Shown here piece by piece: positions 16,971-27,594 of a DNA stretch of 64,000 nucleotides. This DNA is from Gemmatimonadota bacterium (lineage in GTDB: Bacteria; Latescibacterota; UBA2968; UBA8231): positions 1-64,000 of the forward strand of contig VXOR01000081.1 in the NCBI GenBank assembly GCA_009840005.1, written 5' to 3'. Positions within the stretch are counted from its first letter, which is position 1. Every line of letters starts with the position of its first letter. Both the position numbers and the translations under genes were made by a program. The notes under the pieces were generated by a model. That model had not been told where the DNA came from and searched no databases. It saw only the letters and a program-made list of their open reading frames with translations.

Positions 16971-18398
16971 ATGTTAGTAGCGATTAAAGACATTGAATTT
17001 TACGTGCGCGAGATGCGGATGCGGATGCCGTTTAAGTTCGGCAACGTGGTCGCTGATAGCCTGACTGCGCTGCACGTGGCCATGGACTTAGAGATGGACA
17101 ATGGCCGTCGGGCGCGAGGCTGGACCGCGGACATGCTGTCGCCTAGGTGGTTCGACAAAGACCCAAACAAGACGATGGCCGAGGGCATCCGGGACTTGGT
17201 GGATGGAGCGCGAGCGGCCGCGGCCGCTTATCGGGAGTCGGGTCGAACCGGCGCAACCCCATTCGCAATATGGGAGGCAGGCTACGAGGCGAGTCGGGTG
17301 TGGGGTCGGGCGCGGGGTACGAACGACCTGCTAGCGTCCAACGGCGCGGCCCTGATGGAGCGGGCACTCATTGACGGCTTGGGGATCGCGCTGGGGCAGC
17401 CCTATTTTGCGCTGTTGCAGGCCGATGTCCTCGGGTTGGCGCTGGGGAGGATTCACCCGGAGCTAGAAGGACTGGAGCTTGCGGCGGTGCTGCCGGCGGC
17501 ACCGGTGCGCTCGCTGCACGTCCGCCATACGGTCGGCTTGGTCGATCCCATCCGCACGGCCGCCATTGCGCCCGAAGAGCGGTTAAACGACGGATTGCCG
17601 CAGTCCTTGGAGGAATGCCTTCAGGTGCAGGGTCTGCGCTATTTCAAGATCAAGATCGGTGGCGACCCCGCGGCCGATTTCAAACGCTTGGCGGAGATCG
17701 CCGCGCTTTTGGAAGAGAGCGGTGCGGAGTACCACATCACGCTCGACGGCAACGAACAGTACGGCGACGCGGCCGATTTGCTGGCCTTGTTGGAACGGAT
17801 TGAAAGGGACTTGGGGGCGTTTTACCACCGCATCCTCTACGTCGAGCAGCCCATGGACCGCGCCCTTTCTCTCGACCCCGCGCTAAAGAAAGACCTCGGG
17901 GTTTTGGCGGCGAAACGTCCCCTGCTAATCGACGAGTCGGACGAATCCTTGGATTCCTTTCGCCGCGCGTTGGACCTGGGGTACAGCGGCGTCTCATCCA
18001 AGTCTTGCAAAGGGTTGGTCAAGGCGCTGGCCAACAGCGCACTCGCTTGGCAGCGCACGGCTGCGGGGCACCCCTGTTTTGTCTCGGCCGAGGATTTGAC
18101 CGTGGTGCCGGTGGTGTCGCTGCACCAAGATTTGGTGCACGCGGCGGCGTTGGGGATCGATCACGTCGAGCGCAATGGGCATCACTACGTACGGGGGCTG
18201 GATCACTTGTCGGATGTGGAGCGGGCGTGGTGCTTTGACCGGCACGGCGATTTGTATCGCGCCGAGGGCCAGAGCGGCTTTCTCGACATTCGCGACGGCC
18301 AGATCGCGGTCGGCTCTCTGCAACGGCCTGGCCTTGGGGTTGATGGCGCGGTCGATATTGAGGCCATGCAGCCGCTGGCGGAGGCGCAACTCTCGTGA
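16971..18398 (+). CDS. Enolase-superfamily protein, MLE-like subgroup, paralogue 1
   Basis: I do not recognise a named enzyme. The 475-residue protein (start ATG at 16971, chosen over an upstream frame inside argH) has an N-terminal capping domain with 'RMPFKFGNVV' and a barrel with all superfamily ligands: K226-I-K228, D259-G-N, E292 in 'VEQP', D321 in 'IDES' and K344 in 'SSKSCKG'. Lysines on strands 2 and 6 are typical of the muconate-lactonising/N-acylamino-acid-racemase/dipeptide-epimerase group. It is about 100 residues longer than most of that group. Being 4 nt after argH and translationally coupled to its paralogue, it probably belongs to the arginine transcript. An N-acylated amino acid substrate is a guess. 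Confidence 0.8.
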   Translation: MLVAIKDIEFYVREMRMRMPFKFGNVVADSLTALHVAMDLEMDNGRRARGWTADMLSPRWFDKDPNKTMAEGIRDLVDGARAAAAAYRESGRTGATPFAIWEAGYEASRVWGRARGTNDLLASNGAALMERALIDGLGIALGQPYFALLQADVLGLALGRIHPELEGLELAAVLPAAPVRSLHVRHTVGLVDPIRTAAIAPEERLNDGLPQSLEECLQVQGLRYFKIKIGGDPAADFKRLAEIAALLEESGAEYHITLDGNEQYGDAADLLALLERIERDLGAFYHRILYVEQPMDRALSLDPALKKDLGVLAAKRPLLIDESDESLDSFRRALDLGYSGVSSKSCKGLVKALANSALAWQRTAAGHPCFVSAEDLTVVPVVSLHQDLVHAAALGIDHVERNGHHYVRGLDHLSDVERAWCFDRHGDLYRAEGQSGFLDIRDGQIAVGSLQRPGLGVDGAVDIEAMQPLAEAQLS

Positions 18399-19831
18399 GT
18401 GCCGTAGAAATCAGGCTTGAGGATGTGCGGTTCTACATGCGGAATGTGCATACCCGCATGCCCTTCAAATACGGCGCAGCCGTGCTGACCGCGGTGCCGA
18501 TCCTCCACGTGGAGGCTCAGGGTGCGCTAAAAAACGGCACGCCGGTACAAGGGGTTGCAGCCGACATCCTTCCGCCTAAGTGGTTCGATAAGGACCCAGC
18601 CAAAAGCTACGAAGACAATGTCGCCGACTTGCTATGGGCGGCGCGTGCGGCGCGGTCGGCGTACTTGGATGCGGCGCGGTCCCCCAAGTCGTTTTTTGCA
18701 ATATGGCAGGATGGTTATGCGCAGACGGTATCTGCTGGCGATGTGCACGGCCTGAACCGGTTGACGGCTGTCCACGGCAGTACGCTGATGGAGCGCGCCT
18801 TGATCGACGCAGTGGGATGCGGTGTGGGCGCGAGTTACTTTGAGTTGCTCAAGGCCAATGTCCTCGGCTTGGATCTGGGGGCGATTCACCCCGAACTGCA
18901 AGGGGTGGAACCCGGCCAAGTGATCGGGGCTGCGCCGCTGGCGCAGTTGCACGTGCGGCACACGGTGGGATTGGTCGACCCGATTGTCCCAAGCGACATT
19001 GCGCCCGAGGAACGGTTGGACGACGGGTTGCCGCAGTCGCTGGCCGATTGCGTCGAGCGCCAAGGGCTGACGTATTTCAAAGTCAAGGTGAACGGCGATT
19101 TGGAAGCCGACTTGGCGCGGTTGGCCGCGATTGCCGAGCTGTTGGACGGGTGCGACGCCGAGTACAAGGTCACGCTCGACGGCAACGAGCAGTATCGGGA
19201 AATGGACTCGCTCATTGGCCTGATCGAGGCCCTTGCAGCCGCACAGCCGCGTTTGTACGAGCGCATCCTCTACGTCGAGCAGCCCCTAGAGCGGAACGTG
19301 GCTTTGGATGCTGCACTGGAACCGGGCATCCGGGCCGCCGCAGCGCATCGTCCCTTGCTCATCGACGAGTCGGACGATGCGCAGGACACCTTCCGTCAGG
19401 CTTTGGCGCTGGGATACGAGGGCGTTTCGTCCAAGGCGTGCAAAGGGTTGGTCAAGGCGCTGGCCAATCTGGCGTTGGCGCGGCAGCGGGAGGGCTGTTT
19501 TCTCTCGGGCGAGGACCTGATGAACCTGCCGGTGGTGCCTCTGCACCAAGATTTGGCGCACGTGGCGGCGCTGGGGATCGGGCACGTTGAGCGCAACGGG
19601 CACCACTACGTGCGGGGGTTGGATCACCTGACCGCAGCCGAGCAGGCGGCCTGCTTGGCCACGCACGGGAAGCTCTATCGGGAGGTGGACAGCGGGTTGG
19701 TGGCCTTGGATGTACGGGAAGGAAAGATCGAGGTGGGGTCGCTGCAAGTGGCGGGTTTGGGCGTGGGGATGCCAGTGGCCGTGGATGAGATGGTGGAATT
19801 GGAGGAATGGGAATTTGCGTCGTTGGCCTGA
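18395..19831 (+). CDS. Enolase-superfamily protein, MLE-like subgroup, paralogue 2
   Basis: This 478-residue protein is clearly homologous along its whole length to the preceding one, sharing blocks such as 'LMERALID', 'LHVRHTVGLVDPI', 'DGLPQSL', 'TLDGNEQY', 'RILYVEQP', 'LLIDESD', 'CKGLVKALAN' and 'VERNGHHYVRGLDHL'. Catalytic ligands are kept: K229-V-K231, D262, E295, D324 and K347. By eye identity is roughly half. It starts at a GTG overlapping the previous stop (GTGA). Since both copies keep the full active site yet have diverged, they may act on different substrates or form a heteromer. Substrate unknown; no signal peptide, so cytoplasmic. Confidence 0.8.
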   Translation: MSAVEIRLEDVRFYMRNVHTRMPFKYGAAVLTAVPILHVEAQGALKNGTPVQGVAADILPPKWFDKDPAKSYEDNVADLLWAARAARSAYLDAARSPKSFFAIWQDGYAQTVSAGDVHGLNRLTAVHGSTLMERALIDAVGCGVGASYFELLKANVLGLDLGAIHPELQGVEPGQVIGAAPLAQLHVRHTVGLVDPIVPSDIAPEERLDDGLPQSLADCVERQGLTYFKVKVNGDLEADLARLAAIAELLDGCDAEYKVTLDGNEQYREMDSLIGLIEALAAAQPRLYERILYVEQPLERNVALDAALEPGIRAAAAHRPLLIDESDDAQDTFRQALALGYEGVSSKACKGLVKALANLALARQREGCFLSGEDLMNLPVVPLHQDLAHVAALGIGHVERNGHHYVRGLDHLTAAEQAACLATHGKLYREVDSGLVALDVREGKIEVGSLQVAGLGVGMPVAVDEMVELEEWEFASLA

Positions 19832-19834
19832 TAT

Positions 19835-19927
19835 AGAGGCTCTAACCAACCGCTCTGCTGGCGTCGTGCGGCCACGACCTTGCTCGCTCGCACTTGGGCC
19901 GACGCCGGGCGATTGGTTAGAGCCTCT
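19835..19927. repeat. 93-bp element with 15-bp perfect inverted repeats (MITE- or hairpin-like)
   Basis: AGAGGCTCTAACCAA (19835-19849) is repeated exactly in inverted orientation at 19913-19927. Inside, GGCGTCG (19860-19866) pairs with CGACGCC (19900-19906) and GTCGTG/CACGAC and GTGCG/CGCAC pairings are also possible, giving a long nested hairpin. There is no open reading frame and no obvious target-site duplication. It could be a small non-autonomous transposable element, a structured RNA, or a transcript end for the arg operon; there is no T-tract. Confidence 0.75.
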
Positions 19928-19939
19928 TAGGAGCTGGCT

Positions 19940-23217
<3,278 letters not shown>

Positions 23218-23783
23218 GAGTGCGGCTTGCGCCCGCTCGTACTCTTCGGGCGCGTTGAGATTGGCAAAAAGCAAGCCGCGCTCGTCGTAGGGCCGCCAGT
23301 CTTTTTCCCTTACCAGATACAAGTTCAGATTGCTCAGTAGGTTGCGCATGCCGAGCTGATCGGCCTGTATGGCTGCTTCGACGACCGCCAAGCAGGACGG
23401 CTCGTAGAGCGCGCAGAGCGGTTGCAACCCTGTGGTCGTGTGGGGCACGACTGCTTGGTGCGACCCGCGCCGGTTGACGAGGTGGCGGAGGAAGTCGGGC
23501 GTGAGAAAGGGCAAGTCGCAGGCGAGGAGGAGCACGGGTGCGGTGGTTGTGCTGAGCGCGGTGTACAAGCCGCCCAGCGGCCCAAGCCCGGGACGGCGGT
23601 CGGGATGGACGGGTAGTCCGAGATGAGCATAGGCGGTGGAATCGCCGATGATGACGCGGGGATAGCCGAGGGGGTGTGCTGCGGCGAGGACGCGTTCAAT
23701 CAGGGTCTGGTCGCCCAGTTGCAGGAGAGCCTTGTCGCGGCCCATGCGTCGGCTCTGGCCGCCGGCCAGCACGGTGATGTGGA

Positions 23784-24548
23784 TCATTCGGGGCGCTGGC
23801 TGGGGCGGCGGTTGATTTGGGCGGCTGCGTACCCCGCGCCAAAGCCGTTGTCGATGTTGACGACAACCACGCCGGCCGCACAGGAGTTGAGCATGGTCAA
23901 GAGGGCGGCGAGGCCGTGGAAACTCGCGCCGTACCCCACGCTAGTCGGCACGGCTACGACCGGAATATCCACCAGTCCTCCGACCACGCTGGCGAGCGCA
24001 CCCTCCATCCCGGCGACTACGACGATGGCCCGCGCCTGCTGCAAGAGCTCGCGGTACGCTAGGAGCCGGTGCAGGCCGGCGACGCCGACATCGCAAACCT
24101 CCTCGACATGTGCGCCCATGGCGCGGGCCGTGACGACGGCTTCGCGGGCTACGGGCAAGTCCGAGGTGCCGGCGGCGACGACGGCGACTAAGCCTTCGGG
24201 CACGGACTGTTCGGCTCCTGGTACTAAGACCGTGCGGGCGAGGGGGTCGTGCTCGGCGCGGTCAAAGCGCTCGACGAGTGCTTGAGCGGTGGCCGCTTCG
24301 ACGCGGGTGGCCAGCACCTGAGCGCCGTGGGCGATTATGCGCTCGGCAATGGCTAGCACCTGCTCGCGGGTCTTGCCTTGGGCGAAAATGACTTCTGGGA
24401 ACCCCGTGCGCAGGGCGCGATGGTGATCGACGTGGGCAAACCCGAGGTTTTCGAAAGGCAGGTTCCTAAGCCGCTCTAAGGCTTGGCTCGGCGCGAGGTC
24501 TCCGGTGGCGACTTGTTCTAGCAGGTGGCGGAGTTGCTCTTGGTTCAT
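23784..24548 (-). CDS. larB: Nickel-pincer cofactor biosynthesis protein LarB (AIR-carboxylase-like)
   Basis: LarB carboxylates and hydrolyses nicotinic acid adenine dinucleotide, the first step toward the nickel-pincer nucleotide used by LarA. The 254-residue protein has the family N-terminus ('LLEQVATGDLAPSQALERLRNLPFENLGFAHVDHHR', with 'FPEVIFAQGKT'). A PurE-like C-terminal domain follows, with 'VAAGTSDLPVAREA', 'CDVGVAGLHRLL', 'VVAGMEGALASVVGGL' and 'PTSVGYGASFHGLAALLTML'. A LarA homologue with all cofactor residues lies at 46138; larC and larE are not in the window. It overlaps mobA by 4 nt. Confidence 0.9.
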   Translation of the reverse strand: MNQEQLRHLLEQVATGDLAPSQALERLRNLPFENLGFAHVDHHRALRTGFPEVIFAQGKTREQVLAIAERIIAHGAQVLATRVEAATAQALVERFDRAEHDPLARTVLVPGAEQSVPEGLVAVVAAGTSDLPVAREAVVTARAMGAHVEEVCDVGVAGLHRLLAYRELLQQARAIVVVAGMEGALASVVGGLVDIPVVAVPTSVGYGASFHGLAALLTMLNSCAAGVVVVNIDNGFGAGYAAAQINRRPSQRPE

Positions 24549-24564
24549 GGCTGGAAACCTGGGA

Positions 24565-25953
24565 TCAACGGCAGCAACGGAAGCCGAGGAGGGGCTGCTC
24601 GTAGTTTTGCAAAGTCCAGTCGGCGACTGCTTCCGCTAAGACCTCTATATCATACGGGTCTTGGCCCTCGATGGATAGGATGCCCAGACGGGTCGCGCCG
24701 TCGCAGTCACTGCTCTCAGATACGCTGCTTGCTGCGATGTACACCGCTAGGTCTCCGGCATCGTCGATATCGGCGATCCACTCGTCTATGTTGCCCGTTA
24801 AGTCAAAGACGCCGGTCGCGCCGCCGCAGTTGGGAAACGAACCGGAGGGCGCAAGCTGTTCGACTGGGTTGGTGCTGAAGTGGGAAAAGGCCGAACCCGG
24901 CACGTTGCAGAAGCGTACGCCAAAGTGGTCGCGGCTGTCGTAGGCAACTAAATCATCGATCGAAGAAAAGCGCCGCGTTTGGCCAGCTTGGCAAGCGGTG
25001 CGCCACTCGTTCGGGCTGCACAGACGCTTACCCTCGACCGCGCACAGGCGTGCTGCTTGGAAAAACGAAGCGGACTGCGGCCGCTCTCCTCTGGTGTTGG
25101 GATACTCGTACGCGTCTATCTCGTATTCTTGACCCGTTGGCAGGACTAGAGGCACTGTGCCGCCAGCCGGTAGAGGCGGCTCAATGGAGACGTGGAGGGC
25201 GATTTCGCGCTCTGTGTTCGCTGCGCCGTCCCTCGCGGCAACGCGCAGTTTGTGGCTGCCGGGAAAAAAGGCGACGACGGTAGCGCGCGAGCCGATTTGC
25301 CGTCCAGTTTCCTCGTCTTGGATGGCCTCCTCCGACCAGATGCTAAGGCTGTCCCCGGCCACTGGCTCCCAGTGGTATTCAAGCCGGTCGGCGTCAGGAT
25401 CGGTGCCAAACGCGTCGATAACTATCTGCGGCGCGCTAAACGCGCTGGTCGCGTCGGTGGTTACTTCCAACAGGGGTTCGCGCTGCACGACCTCCACGAG
25501 GAAGTTTTCGATCAGCACGCGAGCGTCTTCGGCGCAGCGCTGGCGGTCGGCTAAATCGGGTACGGCAATGGCATTGCAGTTGCGGTCGGTTACGAGGACC
25601 TGCACGACAAATTGCTCGCTGGAGCCGACGATGGTTTGGGGGGCGAACCAAGAGTTGGTCTCTTGGGCCTGTGCATCGCGGAAGCTGCCTCCGGCTGGAG
25701 CTCTCCATTCGTAGAACACAGGATCGTCGTCCTCGTCGGTTGCGCGGATCTCAAAGCGAACCTCGCCGCCGCGCTGGACCCGGCAGACAGCATCCGCGCT
25801 GTTGATCAGGGTGTCTAGGGAAGCTGCGCCCGGCGACTGGCAGGTCATCCGCGCCAAGTGTACGGTCGGGGGATCGTTGGGGAGGGCGTCGTGGAGCAAG
25901 CTACAGGCACCGAGGGCGAGGAACGGGGCTACGAGGCACCAACCGAGGTTCAT
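24565..25953 (-). CDS. Lipoprotein with C-terminal formylglycine-generating-enzyme (SUMF1) fold
   Basis: The 462-residue product begins with a lipoprotein signal, with lipobox L-G-A-C (Cys17). The middle (about 60-270) has two beta-rich, PKD/cadherin-like segments ('GEVRFEIRATDEDDDPVFYEW', shown by ATDEDDDPV, and 'DAFGTDPDADRLEYHWEPVAGD'). The C-terminal third resembles FGE-sulfatase domains: 'ARLCAVEGKRLCSPNEWRTAC', 'GVFDLTGNIDEWIAD' and the terminal 'LGFRCCR'. Many such domains are non-catalytic. It has many cysteines, which fits an exported protein. Its ATG overlaps the parB stop (ATGA), an unusual place for a surface lipoprotein. Function unknown. Confidence 0.75.
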   Translation of the reverse strand: MNLGWCLVAPFLALGACSLLHDALPNDPPTVHLARMTCQSPGAASLDTLINSADAVCRVQRGGEVRFEIRATDEDDDPVFYEWRAPAGGSFRDAQAQETNSWFAPQTIVGSSEQFVVQVLVTDRNCNAIAVPDLADRQRCAEDARVLIENFLVEVVQREPLLEVTTDATSAFSAPQIVIDAFGTDPDADRLEYHWEPVAGDSLSIWSEEAIQDEETGRQIGSRATVVAFFPGSHKLRVAARDGAANTEREIALHVSIEPPLPAGGTVPLVLPTGQEYEIDAYEYPNTRGERPQSASFFQAARLCAVEGKRLCSPNEWRTACQAGQTRRFSSIDDLVAYDSRDHFGVRFCNVPGSAFSHFSTNPVEQLAPSGSFPNCGGATGVFDLTGNIDEWIADIDDAGDLAVYIAASSVSESSDCDGATRLGILSIEGQDPYDIEVLAEAVADWTLQNYEQPLLGFRCCR

Positions 25954-26825
25954 TCGCTGTCGATCATTAGGTCGAGTAGCCGCTCTAGATCCCCGTCGTT
26001 GTAGAATTCGATCTGGATTGCTCCCTTGTTCGCCGCAGTGCGACGAATGTTGACCGCGGTGCCGAAGCGGTGCTGCAACCGCTCCTCGTAGTCGCGGATG
26101 TGGGGGTCGTTGGAAATTTCTTTGGGAGCCTTCTTTTTTTTGCGATCCGTGCGCTGATTGGCGACCGCCTTTTCGACCTCGCGGACGGCCATTTTCTCCT
26201 CGACTGCGCGGCGAGCCAGCGCGAGCCGGTCTTCGTCTTCTTCGAGGCCGAGCAGGGCGCGGGCGTGCCCCATCTGCAATTGGCCGCGGCGCAAAAATTC
26301 TTGGACCTCATGTGGTAATTGCAACAGCCTGAGGAGATTGGTCACGGTCGAGCGATTTTTCCCCACTTTGCGAGCGACTTCCTCTTGCGTGAGGAAGCAC
26401 TTGTCGGTCAGCGAGCGGTAGCCTTCGGCCTCTTCGATAGGGGTCAGGTTTTCGCGCTGGATGTTCTCGATCAGCGACAGCTCCATCAAGTCTTGCTGGG
26501 ACTCGATTTCGTGGACGATCGCTGGTATTTCTTGGATTCCCGCCTTCTTGGTAGCCCGCCAGCGGCGCTCGCCAGCGATGATCTGGTAGCTCTGGCCGAT
26601 GCGGTTGACGGTGATGGGCTGGATGACGCCTTTCTCCTGGATTGAGTGCATCAGCTCGTCGATGCTCTCTTCGCCGAACTCAGTGCGAGCCTGATAGGGA
26701 TTGGGCTCGATCTCATCGACGTTGATATAGAAGATCTGGCGCGAGACGTCGGCTTGGCCGCTAGGTTCGGCGTACTCGGGGATGAGGGCGCTGATGCCCT
26801 TGCCGAGAACCGGCTTCTTACCCAT
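25950..26825 (-). CDS. parB: Chromosome-partitioning protein ParB
   Basis: ParB is a CTP-dependent clamp that loads at parS and spreads on DNA. The 291-residue protein has the N-terminal region '[17 protein letters not shown]', the CTP-binding box '[15 protein letters not shown]', '[16 protein letters not shown]', a helix-turn-helix ('[23 protein letters not shown]') and a C-terminal dimerisation part. It starts at an ATG overlapping the parA stop by 8 nt. No parS-like palindrome (TGTTTCACGTGAAACA) was noticed in the window. The rsmG/mnmG neighbours often found at chromosomal parAB are absent. Confidence 0.95.
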   Translation of the reverse strand: MGKKPVLGKGISALIPEYAEPSGQADVSRQIFYINVDEIEPNPYQARTEFGEESIDELMHSIQEKGVIQPITVNRIGQSYQIIAGERRWRATKKAGIQEIPAIVHEIESQQDLMELSLIENIQRENLTPIEEAEGYRSLTDKCFLTQEEVARKVGKNRSTVTNLLRLLQLPHEVQEFLRRGQLQMGHARALLGLEEDEDRLALARRAVEEKMAVREVEKAVANQRTDRKKKKAPKEISNDPHIRDYEERLQHRFGTAVNIRRTAANKGAIQIEFYNDGDLERLLDLMIDSE

Positions 26826-27585
26826 GGTCGATCACTTCTCCTGCGAGGCTCATGTAATCCTGAGATCCCTGCGACAAGATGTCGTAGAGCACGATGGGTT
26901 GGCCGTGGCTAGGGGCCTCGGCCAGACGCACGTTGCGGCTGATAGAGGTCTTGTAAACCTTGTTGCCAAAATAGGACTTGACTTCTGAAGATACTTGGCG
27001 CGATAGGTTCAAGCGTCCGTCGAACATGGTGAGTAGGACGCCAGCGATTTGGAGCTTGGGATTGAGATGGCGTTGGATCTGGCGCACGGTGTTGAGCAGC
27101 CGACCAAGGCCCTCTAGAGCGTAGTACTCGCACTGGATGGGTATCATCACCGAGTCGGCCGCGGTCAGGGCGTTGATGGTCAGCAACCCCAAAGAAGGCG
27201 GACAATCGAGAATGATATAGGCATATTGGTCGCGGACTTGGTTGAGCAGCCCGTCCAACTTCTGCTCGCGAGCGATCATGTTGACCATCTCGACCTCGGC
27301 ACCCGTCAGGTTGATGTGCGAGGGAATCAGGGATAGGAAAGATATCTTGGTCTCGTAGGTAACGTCAGTGGTCTCTTTTTGCCCGATCAGCGCGTGGTAG
27401 ATATTGGCCGGTTCGATTTCCTCGCTGTTTTGAAAGCCGCAGCCGGAGGTGGCGTTGGCCTGCGGATCCATGTCGATGAGCAGGGTTTTTTGTTCGGCCA
27501 CAGCCAGACTAGCCGCCAAGTTGACGGCCGTGGTGGTCTTGCCGACCCCTCCTTTTTGATTGGATATGGCGATGACCCGGCCCAT
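26818..27585 (-). CDS. parA: Chromosome-partitioning ATPase ParA (Soj)
   Basis: ParA binds DNA nonspecifically as an ATP dimer and is driven by ParB to move origins apart. The 255-residue protein has the deviant Walker A '[17 protein letters not shown]' (about residues 10-26), Walker B '[18 protein letters not shown]' and '[17 protein letters not shown]', matching chromosomal Soj-type ParA without an N-terminal DNA-binding extension. It lies 9 nt after ppdK and overlaps parB by 8 nt. Co-transcription with a glycolytic enzyme is uncommon but short spacing supports it. Confidence 0.96.
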   Translation of the reverse strand: MGRVIAISNQKGGVGKTTTAVNLAASLAVAEQKTLLIDMDPQANATSGCGFQNSEEIEPANIYHALIGQKETTDVTYETKISFLSLIPSHINLTGAEVEMVNMIAREQKLDGLLNQVRDQYAYIILDCPPSLGLLTINALTAADSVMIPIQCEYYALEGLGRLLNTVRQIQRHLNPKLQIAGVLLTMFDGRLNLSRQVSSEVKSYFGNKVYKTSISRNVRLAEAPSHGQPIVLYDILSQGSQDYMSLAGEVIDHG

Positions 27586-27594
27586 GAAAGAATC

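Noticed and set aside
25950..27585. parS site near parAB
   Set aside because: No TGTTTCACGTGAAACA-like palindrome was found in or around the genes.
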